Positions 37,301 to 46,800 of a stretch of DNA of 64,000 nucleotides are shown one piece after another. Numbering within the stretch: position 1 is the stretch's first letter; each line of letters opens with the position of its first letter. The notes under the pieces are model-generated. The model ran no database searches and had not been told where the DNA came from. It was given only the letters and a program-made list of their open reading frames with translations. Position numbers and translations under genes: made by a program. This DNA is from Polyangia bacterium (lineage in GTDB: Bacteria > Myxococcota_A > Polyangia > Nannocystales > Nannocystaceae), in assembly GCA_030429545.1 (NCBI GenBank), contig JAUIFF010000012.1, positions 62,001-126,000 of the forward strand, written 5' to 3'.

Positions 37301-38025
37301 CGCTCGAGCTTGCCGAGGCCAATACCGCCAACCTACGTCATCATAGCAATGCCGCGATGCTGGCGTGGAGTCTGTTGACCGAAGCGGAGTGTGCCCTGCT
37401 GCTCGGCGACCTAGAGCGTGCCCACGCAGCAACGGTCGAGGCGCGACCCATACTCGAGCACGAAAGTGGCGTGACCGCGCGAGCCAACGCCGACGGACTT
37501 TTGGCCGCACTCGCCTACTGCCAAGGTGACCTCGAAGCTGCCCAGCATCACGCCACCATCACCCTACGGGGCTTGCAGGCGGGTATGCCCCTGGCCTTTC
37601 ACCGCGCCGCTCTTTGTTACGGAGCCACCACTTGGCTGTTGTTGCACAAACACGCTGGGCAACCGGGGTCGCGCCAAGCCTATGCGTGGCGCGAGCTCGG
37701 CCGCAAGATGCGGGCAACTTTTCGCCTGCTGCAACGCACGGCCAAGCGTAGCCCACTGCTCGAAACGGCTTGCCTGCGCCTGCGGGCAAAACGCGCAAGC
37801 ATTCGTGGAGCGGCCCTCCGCGCCGAGAATCTGTACCAACGGGCAGCTGTCCGTGCGAGTACCCATGGTCTGCAACTCGAAGCCGTGGTCGTCGACCAAG
37901 TGCGGGCCGTTGCCCTCCGGCCGTACGCACCCCGGCGCGCGGACGCGTGTTTGCGACACGCGAATGCCCGCGCCCAACGACTGAACTTTCGCCTGCCACC
38001 GCCATCGGTTGCCGAGCTCCTTTAG
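34336..38025 (+). CDS. Ser/Thr protein kinase fused to AAA ATPase and TPR-like region
   Basis: 1229 residues. The kinase domain (about 10-290) has GRGGMGVVY, VAIK with Lys42, HRDLKPSN with Asp148, DFG at Asp166, MAPEQF and DLYAFGCILYE. It is followed by a STAND/AAA_16-type ATPase with Walker A GTGGSGKT (Lys347) and Walker B LVLVLDDLQWADD, then a long helical-repeat C-terminus rich in Ala/Leu/Arg, as in TPR signalling ATPases. No transmembrane helix. This kinase-ATPase-TPR design is common in myxobacteria and in the PknK/MalT-like group. Substrate unknown; it lies alone between the HTH gene and the cyclase-like gene. Confidence 0.9.
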   Translation: MDEPAAPNMFGPYVVDKPVGRGGMGVVYQGHDPNTHERVAIKTVQSSSPRDLMYIRREIHALTRIRHRGVVRIRSQGVQSGVPWYAMDYVDGTGLHTYVADIWQAAGEHTDSSRRAAAAGKLRDVIAILYRLATILTAVHRAGIVHRDLKPSNVLVTAGEQPILVDFGLVQRNRGSRDVLEADHGSIVGTALYMAPEQFSGEVVDARADLYAFGCILYECLTGQPPFRGAHYMELVRLHLFSQPRPASELVDGIPPALTELLSRLLAKRPQLRPGHASEILHTLRGIWPDLDPDWELHSGLDLAFTPYRPALAGRARELETLRGHLERMLRGNGSFVLLEGTGGSGKTRLLVELLRLARQQRCTIVTSEPMPVSVGGVKRSQATPLHALLGLLRTTEDLCRRGTAVDTRQIFGEELGIIAPFLPSLLTLPGADTINTVPPLPTEGARMRLVEAMVRIIERTIKSDALVLVLDDLQWADDLSIAVLDGLARRNLGTMRLLVIGSVRTDALSEHRMQRLRHIAPTRLRLHPLGASELAGLVSDMLCWSAPPGNLLDAMVDVSSGSPLYATEYVHWAVESGYLRRRLGSWSFSPDYPAQPQSIGELLLARIQLLSLDARHTLECAAIVGGQIEAELLANLCELDEPRFLSALDDLLNRQLLQSETETHLLQFAHDSLREQTYEAIPRTRRKALHHAVATLLEREPPSPFLSSTLAHHWERGGVRDRALKLLIQAAQRAVESGAAREALALTDRIWQLCEPGELPRFDLTMGQRRTVSLLSAKAAWGVSEIDLCERHARTILRHDGIELPSTRPAWAFRLLAAGIRQMTRHLFGRPVARQQALPPTHPTQLRHMQVQALILYMQCKFSRNQILEMLATCFVSANAAEDAQLSPSITYSIIGATAGSMKLRRARDYYFRRSHACAHATQNDYAIVSTRVSEASCYMAAADWSRFDNSITQGQAVAIRIGALTEACALAGMASNAALLREGPHRALELAEANTANLRHHSNAAMLAWSLLTEAECALLLGDLERAHAATVEARPILEHESGVTARANADGLLAALAYCQGDLEAAQHHATITLRGLQAGMPLAFHRAALCYGATTWLLLHKHAGQPGSRQAYAWRELGRKMRATFRLLQRTAKRSPLLETACLRLRAKRASIRGAALRAENLYQRAAVRASTHGLQLEAVVVDQVRAVALRPYAPRRADACLRHANARAQRLNFRLPPPSVAELL

Positions 38026-38054
38026 TGCGCCACAGTGCGCCTCGACTAAAACTT

Positions 38055-38082
38055 AAAAACATGTCGAAATAGACATGTTTTT
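38055..38082 (+). terminator. Rho-independent terminator after the kinase
   Basis: AAAAACATGTC-gaaata-GACATGTTTTT: an 11-bp perfect stem with A- and T-tracts on the two sides, 30 nt after the kinase stop. It could work in both directions. It supports starting the next gene at 38114, beyond the hairpin, and not at the ATG inside it (38075). Confidence 0.8.
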
Positions 38083-38113
38083 ATATCGAGTTTCTCTAGC
38101 TCAGGATCTGGCA

Positions 38114-39961
38114 ATGACAACGGTTCACTATATGGCCGATGAGCCCTCAATTATTCGTGCGTGCGAGAAGGCAACCGCCTACCTCCTATCCTGTCAACAA
38201 TACACAGGAGCCTGGCCCGGGGCAACCGACCTCGGTCCGCAAACCACCGCAGAGGTGTTGCTGGCACTGGCAACACTCGATGCACTCGAACCTGACCTAA
38301 CCGCCCGCGCACTCGCCTACTTTGCGGCGCAGCAGCTGGCCGACGGCTCGTTTCCCCCCTACCCCGGAGCCGACTCGGGCACACTCGAGCAGACTTCGGT
38401 TGTATACGCATCGTTAATGGCCTCGGGGGTTTCTCCCTCCCATCCGATGGCACAACGGGCATGGGCCTCCATTCGGGCAAACGGTGGGTTTGAACAGTGC
38501 CCGCTGATGGCCCAGATATGGCTTGTTGTCGCCGGTGTCATGCCGGCGTCACAACTGCCCGAGTATCCGGTTGGGTGGGTCCTTGTGCCGGGCATCGAGC
38601 GCCAACTCGGACGATTGTTTGCCCCGGCATTTACCCTGATGGTCATGTTTCTACCGGCCCTGGTCCGGGCACTCAGAAACAAACACAATCGTCCTCCGAC
38701 TGGCATCGCCAACATCCGCCAGAGGGCCGAAGAGCAGCGGATTGTTCGCTACTTGTCCCGCCGGCAAAACCCGACCGGCAACTGGTTTGGCGCGGCGAAC
38801 TTCACTGCACTCATCCTAATTTGCCTGCGCGCGTTTGGAGTTGCGACAGACGACCCGCGGATCCAACGTGGTATCCGCGACCTCAAACTCGCCCATGTTG
38901 TCCGCGGGCCGACACTGCGCTTTGTCCCGTTTGACGCGCAGGTATGGAACACGGCCATCACCACGACGGCCCTGACGACCTCAGGGTTTGCCGGTGAGAC
39001 TCCCGCGATCGCTGCTGCACTGCAGTACCTGCTTCGCCGGCAATCCAACTGGCCACTGCCCCGTGACTGGCAGCTTCCCGCACCCGCGGTCCCGCGATTT
39101 GGTGGTTGGCCGTTTGGCGATGCCAACCCCCTGGCTTGCGACTGCGACACCACCGGGAAAGTTTTACATGCACTTTCCTTCCACCGGGCGCTCGACCCCG
39201 CGATCGACTCGGCGATCAAAACAGGACTGGCGTGGTTGTGGGGCATGCAACACCGCAATGGCGGTTGGGGAGCTTTTCGCCGCGAGGGTGCCGACAAACA
39301 GCCCGGACCGTTTGCGTTGTCGGCTTTTACCCCACCGGCCACGGCCCGCGAGTTTTTCCAGCTGATCGCCTCGCCGCCAATTCAGCTCGACGATCCAGCG
39401 ACGGCCGACGTGACCGGCCGTGTGCTTCAGGCCTTAGGTGGGCTCGGATATCGTGCGAGCAACCCGCGTATCGCTCGGGCCATCGCCTTTTTACGCAGGC
39501 AACGCTACCACCGGGGTCTGTGGTGGGGGCGGTGGGAAACGAATTTCCTGCCGAGCTCTGCAGAAGTTCTCAGTGGGCTCGCCGCCGTTGGTGTACGGAC
39601 GACGGACACCATCATTATCGATGCAGTTACAAGCATATTCAACTGCCAAAACCTTGATGGCGGCTGGGGAGAGTCGGTCGAGAGCTACGAAAACCTAGCG
39701 CTTGCCGGGTGTGGCGAGAGCTCGACCTACGTCACCGGGATTGTGGTTCGTGCGCTCGTCGATCTCGGTTTTCATCACAGCCCGGCGGTCAAGCGCGCCA
39801 TTGACTATCTGACTATGCAACAAAATTCCGATGGTAGCTGGCCGGTCGGCAACTACCTGTTTACCCTGCAATGGCCATGGCCGTTTTATCGACTCGAGCT
39901 CACCAGCGAGCAATACGCATTGATTGCCCTTGCCCGTTACCGGCGCATGGTGTCGGCCTAG
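38114..39961 (+). CDS. Squalene-hopene cyclase-like / prenyltransferase-repeat protein
   Basis: 615 residues from the ATG at 38114 (AGGA seven bases upstream). Class II terpene-cyclase repeats are clear: QQYTGAWPG, QQLADGSFPP, RRQNPTGNWFG, QHRNGGWGAF, QNLDGGWGES and QQNSDGSWP are QW-type motifs spread along two alpha-barrels. The catalytic acid motif DXDDT of squalene-hopene cyclases appears here as LACDCDTTGKVLHAL, so the second pair of acids is reduced to DCDTT. A hydrophobic stretch at about 180-205 would be the membrane-binding patch. Shorter than typical cyclases (about 630-680). It may cyclise another prenyl substrate or work differently. No isoprenoid gene is adjacent. Confidence 0.8.
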   Translation: MTTVHYMADEPSIIRACEKATAYLLSCQQYTGAWPGATDLGPQTTAEVLLALATLDALEPDLTARALAYFAAQQLADGSFPPYPGADSGTLEQTSVVYASLMASGVSPSHPMAQRAWASIRANGGFEQCPLMAQIWLVVAGVMPASQLPEYPVGWVLVPGIERQLGRLFAPAFTLMVMFLPALVRALRNKHNRPPTGIANIRQRAEEQRIVRYLSRRQNPTGNWFGAANFTALILICLRAFGVATDDPRIQRGIRDLKLAHVVRGPTLRFVPFDAQVWNTAITTTALTTSGFAGETPAIAAALQYLLRRQSNWPLPRDWQLPAPAVPRFGGWPFGDANPLACDCDTTGKVLHALSFHRALDPAIDSAIKTGLAWLWGMQHRNGGWGAFRREGADKQPGPFALSAFTPPATAREFFQLIASPPIQLDDPATADVTGRVLQALGGLGYRASNPRIARAIAFLRRQRYHRGLWWGRWETNFLPSSAEVLSGLAAVGVRTTDTIIIDAVTSIFNCQNLDGGWGESVESYENLALAGCGESSTYVTGIVVRALVDLGFHHSPAVKRAIDYLTMQQNSDGSWPVGNYLFTLQWPWPFYRLELTSEQYALIALARYRRMVSA

Positions 39962-39970
39962 CGAGGACCC

Positions 39971-40639
39971 TCAATTGAGTTCGGGGATGCCGTTGGTCAA
40001 CTCGGCGACTGCCTTCCACTGGGTCAGCTGCTTCGTTGCATGGTCATCAATGTTATTGAGGGTCGAAATCCGCGCCCGTAAATCGGTGGCCATCGAATCG
40101 GCGAGGTCAACCAACCGGCGAATACGCGACCCGCGGGCAAACGGATTCCACACCAGGCGGACGATCACCGAAACCACAATCGCCAGGCCGACCACGATCC
40201 CGGCATTGACATAGTCGCCGTACAGCGCCATGAAGCCACCAAGGCCCAAGAGAGCCCCCTCAACCACGGCAACAGCGATGCTGAGGCCACGCTCTCGCGA
40301 CTGACGCTTGCGCAAAACCTGTTGTGTCCGCAGGGCCAGAAGTTCGAGCTCGGCCAGCGGCGTATGGGACATCGCGTCGGGCTCTTTCATCTTCTGCAAC
40401 GGCATCGCCGCCCGCATACTGCCAACGAGCTCCTGCGAAACAGCCAGGCCTCCGCGCACCGAACTGACCTGCGATGCGTGAAACGCCGGATTCCCCATGG
40501 GCCCCGAGGCGCGTGCATCTAAAACAGTGTCCGCGATCGCTGCCTGCTCGATCGCCGAGATGGCGCGACGTCGCAGGGTTTTGAGACTGCGAGCGATACG
40601 CGGGTTGTAGCGAATGATCTCGGCGAGAAACTCGGACAT
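39971..40639 (-). CDS. Hypothetical protein with two transmembrane helices
   Basis: 222 residues from the ATG at 40639 (MSEFLAEIIRYNPRIARSL...); a longer reading from 40675 is open but less convincing. A helical, charged N-terminal half (LAELELLALRTQQVLRKRQSRERG) precedes a hairpin of two hydrophobic helices (LSIAVAVVEGALLGLGGFMALYG and AGIVVGLAIVVSVIVRLVW), then a helical tail. No signal peptide and no family recognised. The stop is 9 bp from the convergent cyclase-like gene. Possibly an inner-membrane protein with both ends cytoplasmic. Confidence 0.65.
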   Translation of the reverse strand: MSEFLAEIIRYNPRIARSLKTLRRRAISAIEQAAIADTVLDARASGPMGNPAFHASQVSSVRGGLAVSQELVGSMRAAMPLQKMKEPDAMSHTPLAELELLALRTQQVLRKRQSRERGLSIAVAVVEGALLGLGGFMALYGDYVNAGIVVGLAIVVSVIVRLVWNPFARGSRIRRLVDLADSMATDLRARISTLNNIDDHATKQLTQWKAVAELTNGIPELN

Positions 40640-40815
40640 CGATCGAACTGTCGCGGAGCATCGCATAAATTTCACAACCAGTCAGATCGGTGAGCAACCG
40701 GCGTGAAACCTCCCGCTCAAGCCTGTGTAAAACTGGAACACACGACTTCATGAATCGCGCATGCAACCTGATTGCACGACCAGATACGCGCACGAGCTGC
40801 AAAACTACCTAGAGA

Positions 40816-41553
40816 TCAACGCGTGGTTGACTTAGGTGTCACGAGCCGCCTGTATGCACGCAACCGCGCTTTTTGATGCATCTGCAATATATCCTCACCC
40901 ACCTGTACGTACTGGTCGAGTGCCCGGAGCATGTGTCGGTGCGAGGATGTGCTCGTCGGGTCAGCTGACGCCAGCGCTCCAGCGAGCTCATGTGCCTTTG
41001 TGCCAACGTCCGAGGCGTCGACGAGGTGGCTAAGAAATCCGGCACGGTGCAACTCGTCGGCACAAATCTTCTCGCCAGCAAGCAACATCCGGCGGGCGAG
41101 CGCAGACCCTAACCGCGCGTGAAACCTCGCAAGCCCTTCGGGGTGATAGACCACGCCAAGGGCGCCCGCGGGCACACGACACCAGGTGCCGGTGTGGGCA
41201 ACCTGAAAATCGCAAACCGCCAACAACTCGACAGCGGCCCCGATCGCGGGCCCATCGACGGCGGCAACAAAAGTTGCATCTGCATTGACCATAGCCCGTG
41301 TCGCCTGGATCAACGGCTCATCGGGTAGCTGCTCGCCGAGCTCGTGGCCAGCCTCGGGCAGGGCATTGAGGTCGAAGCCGGCCGAGAACACCCGGCCTCC
41401 CGCACCGCGAATGACCACAACATCACCCGCGAGCGCAGCGGCCCGCTCGGCGATCCACTGCAACATCTGCGGCCGTAGAGCATTGCGCTTCTCAGGCCGA
41501 TTGAGGGTCCACAGCCACTGCTTGGGCGCGAGCGCCTGTTCGACGATTGACAT
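40816..41553 (-). CDS. Enoyl-CoA hydratase/isomerase (crotonase) family protein
   Basis: 245 residues from the ATG at 41553 (MSIVEQALAPKQWLWTLNRPEKRNAL). Crotonase features: NRPEKRNAL, the oxyanion-hole segment GRVFSAGFDLNALPE, and DGPAIGAAVELLAVCDFQVA, where the Glu of AAVEL corresponds to the first catalytic acid. The second region, VPAGALGVVYHPEGLARFHARLG, has Glu only in HPEG, so hydratase chemistry is not assured. It hydrates or isomerises an acyl-CoA. Third in a same-strand run trmK-lipoprotein-crotonase with gaps of 50 and 37 bp. Confidence 0.85.
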   Translation of the reverse strand: MSIVEQALAPKQWLWTLNRPEKRNALRPQMLQWIAERAAALAGDVVVIRGAGGRVFSAGFDLNALPEAGHELGEQLPDEPLIQATRAMVNADATFVAAVDGPAIGAAVELLAVCDFQVAHTGTWCRVPAGALGVVYHPEGLARFHARLGSALARRMLLAGEKICADELHRAGFLSHLVDASDVGTKAHELAGALASADPTSTSSHRHMLRALDQYVQVGEDILQMHQKARLRAYRRLVTPKSTTR

Positions 41554-41590
41554 GCCCACAGCCTTGAAAGTGTACTTACAAGCTATTCGA

Positions 41591-42100
41591 TCACTTGCGG
41601 TTGGCGTCGTCTTCGCTGCGCGTCCGCTGTTCAAACTTGACGTCTGCGTCACCCACGACCGACTGGTTTTTGGGCGGCGGCAATTGGCTGTCGAGTTCGC
41701 CCGCAGCGTGGGCGCGACGAAGCTCCTCTAGTTGCTTCGCAGCCGCAGAGTCGGGGTTTTGCATGATCTTTTTGCGCAGGGCATGACCGCGTTTGATCCG
41801 ATCTTCGACGCTGAGATCCCGGGGGTTGGCGGCGATGAGATCGAGTTCTTCCTGGGTGAGAGGCGCGGCTTTCTTGGCCGCATCCGCCTGCTTTTTGGCT
41901 TCCGCCATTTTTTCGGGAGACGGCGCAACTGCGCGAACGGGGCCATCTGCACCCTTTTTCGCTGCGACCTCAGGTTGCGCTTTCGCATCCGCTTTTTGCT
42001 CGGCTGCATCGGCGTTAGCCCGGGGCGTGCCGCCACACGCGGCCAGCGAGAACGCAACGGCAAGTGCGAGGCCGTGGCTGCAAAATAAACTCGTTCGCAT
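41591..42100 (-). CDS. Lipoprotein with Ala/Lys-rich helical domain
   Basis: 169 residues from the ATG at 42100. MRTSLFCSHGLALAVAFSLAAC is a lipoprotein signal (lipidated Cys in LAAC). The mature part is Ala/Lys/Glu-rich with predicted long helices (KMAEAKKQADAAKKAAPLTQEEL, RIKRGHALRKKIMQ) and little else. Probably periplasmic or outer-membrane attached; function unknown. The start is chosen from the signal peptide, since upstream readings overlap the trmK gene. Confidence 0.7.
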   Translation of the reverse strand: MRTSLFCSHGLALAVAFSLAACGGTPRANADAAEQKADAKAQPEVAAKKGADGPVRAVAPSPEKMAEAKKQADAAKKAAPLTQEELDLIAANPRDLSVEDRIKRGHALRKKIMQNPDSAAAKQLEELRRAHAAGELDSQLPPPKNQSVVGDADVKFEQRTRSEDDANRK

Positions 42101-42150
42101 GCGCGAAAGCTTAGCAGTGCCGGGCGGTAAGAAACAACTCAAAGCACGTC

Positions 42151-42849
42151 CTACACCGGCGGAAACAGTCGTTGCTGGAGCTGGGCCAGCCAATTCACAT
42201 GGGATCGCAGGGACGACCAGTCCGCGCTGCCGAGGGGTTTTCGGGCGAGGTCACGGCTGGCCCGGGCCGACTCGTGCCCGAGTAACCGCCGCAACACCTC
42301 GCCGCCATGGGCTACGACCCACGGGCCAAACAACCAGTCTTCGCGTCTCCAGGACACGTGTGCCGAGCTCGATCCCTTTCGCCATTGCATCGCGGTGTAA
42401 AAATGCCCGCGGTCTTCAACGAGTTGTTCGTCACTCAAATTCCAGCCATTTGCAACGAGGTGGCGACGCAGCTGCTCACCGCCGTGATTGGGCTGTAACA
42501 CCATTGCATCGAGTCGCGCGACAACTTCGGGCGCGCCCGTGAGAATCTCGATCATTCGCCCCGGGCCCATCCCGGCAATGGCGACACACTCAACTTCCCC
42601 AGGTTGTAGGGCGAGTAGGCCATTGGCCTGTCGCAGCTCAACTTCGCCGCCGACATCAAACCGCTCGACCGTGGCCTGGGCGCGAGTCAGCGGCCCATTG
42701 GCAATGTCTGCGGCAATCGCCCGCTCGACCCGACCCGAGCACACCAGCCATGTGGGCAGCAGCGCGTGGTCGGTGCCGATATCTGCCGCTCGAACACAGG
42801 TTGGCAACAAACGAGCGACCGCGTGTAACCGCGGACTGAGTCGGGGCAT
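42151..42849 (-). CDS. trmK: tRNA (adenine(22)-N(1))-methyltransferase TrmK family
   Basis: 232 residues from the ATG at 42849; an ATG ten codons earlier (42879) is also possible. SAM-binding motif AADIGTDHALLPTWLV at the N-terminus, AIAADIANGPLTRAQ, VECVAIAGMGPGRMIEIL, and the TrmK signature LQPNHGGEQLRRHLVANGWNLSDEQLVEDRGHFY. Members methylate N1 of A22 in some tRNAs; the family is best known from Firmicutes, so the substrate here is an inference. Divergent from the sigma factor gene with a 73-bp shared promoter region. Confidence 0.82.
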   Translation of the reverse strand: MPRLSPRLHAVARLLPTCVRAADIGTDHALLPTWLVCSGRVERAIAADIANGPLTRAQATVERFDVGGEVELRQANGLLALQPGEVECVAIAGMGPGRMIEILTGAPEVVARLDAMVLQPNHGGEQLRRHLVANGWNLSDEQLVEDRGHFYTAMQWRKGSSSAHVSWRREDWLFGPWVVAHGGEVLRRLLGHESARASRDLARKPLGSADWSSLRSHVNWLAQLQQRLFPPV

Positions 42850-42922
42850 AGCTCGCACCCGCCCGTTATACGCGATCATGACGGCTTGACATCTTCCGGC
42901 GATACGTGAATCGTGAATCACG

Positions 42923-43726
42923 ATGGCCAAAGGTCGGATTCTCGTACAGTCACATGTTGGCGATGGAGCTGCCTTGGTGTGTGCCGCCCGCGGGGATCGC
43001 AAGGGCCTTCGCCAAGTCTACGACCGTTATGCCCCGGTTGTGTTGGGTGTGGCCCAGCGAATTCTCGGCGACCACGCACGCTCCGAGAAGGTCTGTGCCG
43101 AGGTTTTTATCGATATCTGGGAGTCGACGCAACAAAGCTCCGGCAACCGCCCATTGACCGATGTCCTGCCGTTGTTGCTGCTACAACTAAGTCGGGCACA
43201 CGCCCTGGCCGCGCTACACCGCGGGCAACCCCAGCGGATGGTGTCGATGGATGACACCCAAATGTCCATGAAGCTCGCCAGCAGCAGCTCCCGCATGGGA
43301 CCGGCACGGGCCAAGGTTCGCACCACCATGGCCGACCTCACCGGGCGTCAACGCAGCATGTTGCAGTTGGCCTACTTCGAAGGCCTCGACACCACCCAAA
43401 TCTCGCAACGTGCTTCGTTGACCGTCGACGAAGTGCTCGACCAGATCGTCGATGCCCTGCGCCCGCTGGTCACCACCGGTGACGACGAGGAGTCGGTGGT
43501 TGTCACCCGGCTGGCACACAAGGCCGCCCGCTACCTGCTGCAAGACCTCGAACCGGCGGCCCGAACCGCGCTCGAGGCCAACCTCACCGCGGATAGCCCC
43601 GAAATCGAAGCCATTCGGGTACTCGACACAACCCACGCGGTCGCGCTGTACACCCTGCCCATCGGCCCGTCGATGGCGGTGTGGGAGCTCATCGATAAGC
43701 GCACAAAACCCGCTGCCGCGAACTGA
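42923..43726 (+). CDS. ECF-type sigma-70-family protein with C-terminal extension
   Basis: 267 residues. The N-terminal part fits sigma region 2 (GDRKGLRQVYDRYAPVVLGVAQRILGDHARSEKVCAEVFIDIWESTQQ) and about 135-185 fits region 4 (LTGRQRSMLQLAYFEGLDTTQISQRASLTVDEV). The last 85 residues (ARYLLQDLEPAARTALEANLTADSPEIEAIRVLDTTHAVALYTLP) resemble an anti-sigma or zinc-finger-like tail, without the metal ligands. Such C-terminal extensions can gate ECF activity. No separate anti-sigma gene is adjacent; the kinase gene follows on the same strand, 98 bp from this stop to its chosen start. Confidence 0.78.
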   Translation: MAKGRILVQSHVGDGAALVCAARGDRKGLRQVYDRYAPVVLGVAQRILGDHARSEKVCAEVFIDIWESTQQSSGNRPLTDVLPLLLLQLSRAHALAALHRGQPQRMVSMDDTQMSMKLASSSSRMGPARAKVRTTMADLTGRQRSMLQLAYFEGLDTTQISQRASLTVDEVLDQIVDALRPLVTTGDDEESVVVTRLAHKAARYLLQDLEPAARTALEANLTADSPEIEAIRVLDTTHAVALYTLPIGPSMAVWELIDKRTKPAAAN

Positions 43727-43824
43727 GCTCGACGCCCGGCAAGTTGGGCCCAGGCGAGAGCTTGTGGCTTTTCTCGCGTCCCGGCGCGGTGGCATATGTG
43801 GCGCCACAGATCCATGATGCCGGC

Positions 43825-46800
43825 ATGCAGACCCCCGAAAATTTCGGGCGCTACCAGTTGCTACGCCTCCTCGGTGAGGGTGGGATGGCACAGGTGTACC
43901 TCGCGACCGTCGCGGTCGCCCAGGGTCTGCGCAAGCAAGTTGTGATCAAAAAAATCCGGCCCGAATTTGCTGGGGATCCGGAATTCACGGCGATGTTTGT
44001 CGAGGAGGCAAAAATTGCCCTCGGCCTCAACCACGCCAACCTCGTTCAGGTGTTCGACTTTGGCGAGGTCCGTGGACAGCTGTTTTTGGCGATGGAGTGG
44101 GTCGACGGCGTCGACCTGATGAAGTTGATCCAGCAACTTTCCCAAACGGGCGCCCACATGCCTGCGGTGATCGCCGCCTACATTGCCCACCAGGTGGCGG
44201 CAGCCCTGAGTTACGCCCACCAAAAAACCGACGACTACGGGCGTCCGCTTGCGATCTCCCACCGCGATGTCAGTCCCCACAACATCATGTTGAGTCATGC
44301 CGGGACCGTCAAACTGCTCGACTTTGGGATCGCCAAACAGGCCCGCGAAAATATTGTACAAGCAAATACGGGGGGCGAACATCCAGCGATCCATGGCAAG
44401 CTCGCCTATATGTCGCCCGAGCAGGCCCGCGGCCAAGCGCTGGATGCCCGCACCGACCTCTACTCCCTCGGCGTCGTACTCTACGAACTACTTTCAGGGA
44501 CCCTCGTCCATCGCCAACACGGGCTCACCCAAACCCTCGAAATGGTCCGCAGCGGCACGTTGGCGCCAATTGGCGAGGTTGCACCGCACACGCCACCGGC
44601 CCTTCAAGAGGTTGTCGAGCGGGCGCTGCAGCGCGACCCGACCCAGCGGTTTGCCACCGCCCGGGAGATGCAGGCTCGCCTTGCCGGCTATCTTCACCGT
44701 GCCGATCCGGTGGTCGACGATGAGGTCCTCAGCAATTTCTTGCATCAACACCTATCGCCAGCCCCTATCCCGACCCGGGCGCCAACTGCCGACGCGACCG
44801 CAGTTGTCGTGGCGCGCCCAGACATTAAACCACCTCCGAATCCGGAGGCGGCAAACATGGAGGTTACGGTTGTGCGTGCCGGTCTCGCCCCACAACTGCA
44901 AACCAAAGATCCTCCAGACCATCGCAAACTCGGTCGCCTGGTGACACACCTGGCCGAAACCCGGGGTGCGATTGTCGTGGGCTGCGACCGTCGCGATATC
45001 ACGTTGGTGTTTGGGGCCCTGGGCGACGGGCAAAACCCCGAGCAACGGGCCCTCGCCGCTTCGCTGGCCCTGTGCGAGGCGGTTGGCATGGTCGGTCATG
45101 GCCTTGGCCTCGGGATCGCCATGGCAAACATGCATGCACATGTTTCCCACGGGCAACCGGGTGGGTTGCGGGTGCAACTCCCGGTGGCAAGCGAACAAGC
45201 CCTGGCCCAGCTGGCACACGCGGGCCTTGACGGGCCGATTTGGGTGTGCGGCGACCTCCCGCACAAACTGGCAGACCTATGGGAATTCGACCATAATGCC
45301 CCACCGCCGCTAGAACTTGCAAATACACCTTTTTTAGGGGGTGCCGCCCTCCTCGGCCCACTCAAGGAGCGGAGCCAACAGCCCCACACAAGCCGTCTCA
45401 TCGGCCGTGAACTCGAGCTACGCGGCCTGCGAACCTGCCTGGCCGAGGCCCTGCGCACGGGACGACCCCGGGCAGCATTGGTGGTGGGACAACCCGGACA
45501 CGGCAAGCATGCACTCATCCGTACCTTCCTCAAGGGTCTTCCCAACGGCGCGCTGACAGTCGTTCGCGTCGTCGGTCAGTGGCGGCGCCGCAATGTCTCG
45601 CTGGGGACCCTGCTCGACGCCCTGCGCCAACTGCTCACGCTGCCCCCGGCCCCCGATCAAACTTGTATCGACAACCATCTCGCGAGCGATATCCCCGAAC
45701 CCAACCGTCGACGGGAGTTTGCCGCGGCCCTGCACCAGGCGCTCGTCCACCACGACCACACCAAAAAGACGCTCGTCCCATCCCAGCGCCCATGGCAACG
45801 GCGAGAGCAGCTGTGGCAACTCATTAGCGAAGTTGTGCTCGCACGGGCGACGAGCCGGCCGGTGTTGTTGGTGGTCGAAAACCTCCATCTGATCGACGAC
45901 CATAGTTTTCAACGCCTGCGCAGTTGGCTTGAGCACAGGCTCGACCCTCGCTCGCGCAGCTACGCCCAACTTTCAGGGGCGCCAATCGTCTGCCTGTTGT
46001 CGAGCCGCCCCGGCGACCGTGAACAACTCCTGCGCAAAAACCCGGGACTGCAGCTGGTCAACGTCCGCGAACTCAGCCCCGCCCACGCCTACGAGATGGT
46101 GACGCAACGATTTGTCGAGCCGCAGCGAGCACACGAACTGGCCCGGGCTGTTGTTGACCACACCGGTGGGAACCCGATGTTTATCGAGGAAACCCTTGCC
46201 GACCTGTTGCGCCGCAAAGTCGTCGGCCTCGACCCCGACCATAAAAGGTTGCACCTACACACTCGTAACCCCACGCTGACCCTGCCGCCAACCGTCGAAG
46301 CGGCCCTCAAAGCCCGGGTCGACGCCCTGCCGGCCGGGGTGCGAGAAGTGTTGTTGGCCGCCTCTGTCCTCGGGGTCCGCTTTCGTGTGGATGAGCTTGG
46401 ACATCTCGTAGGTCGCGATTGCAACCCCGCGCTCGCCGAGCTCGAGCAACTTGGCCTACTGCACCGACCCAGCCAACCAGCAGCTCCGCAACGCCTGCAG
46501 TTTGCTTCGCGCAGTCTCCACGACGTCTGCAAAACCAGCCTCCCGCGCAACAGTGCGGGCCCACTGCACCGCGCTGCCGCCAGCCTAAAGCTCGCCCGCC
46601 CCGACTATACGCCGGGGCGTGATGACGGACCGATCGCTGACCACCTCGCCCAAGCACAGGCCTTCGCCGAAGCGATCGACCCGGCCCTGCGCGCAGCGGC
46701 CCACGCCCGCGCGGCCGCCAGTAGTGTCGAAGCCTATTACTTCCTGTCGCTGGCGCTGCGAGCCCTTGCGCCGACCGACCCGCGCCGTGTGCTGTGCCTG

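Noticed and set aside
44351..44362. TTGTACAAGCAA, also at about 57622, as members of the dispersed palindrome
   Set aside because: They resemble the motif but break the fixed half-site (AGCA for TRCA), so they were left out of the count.
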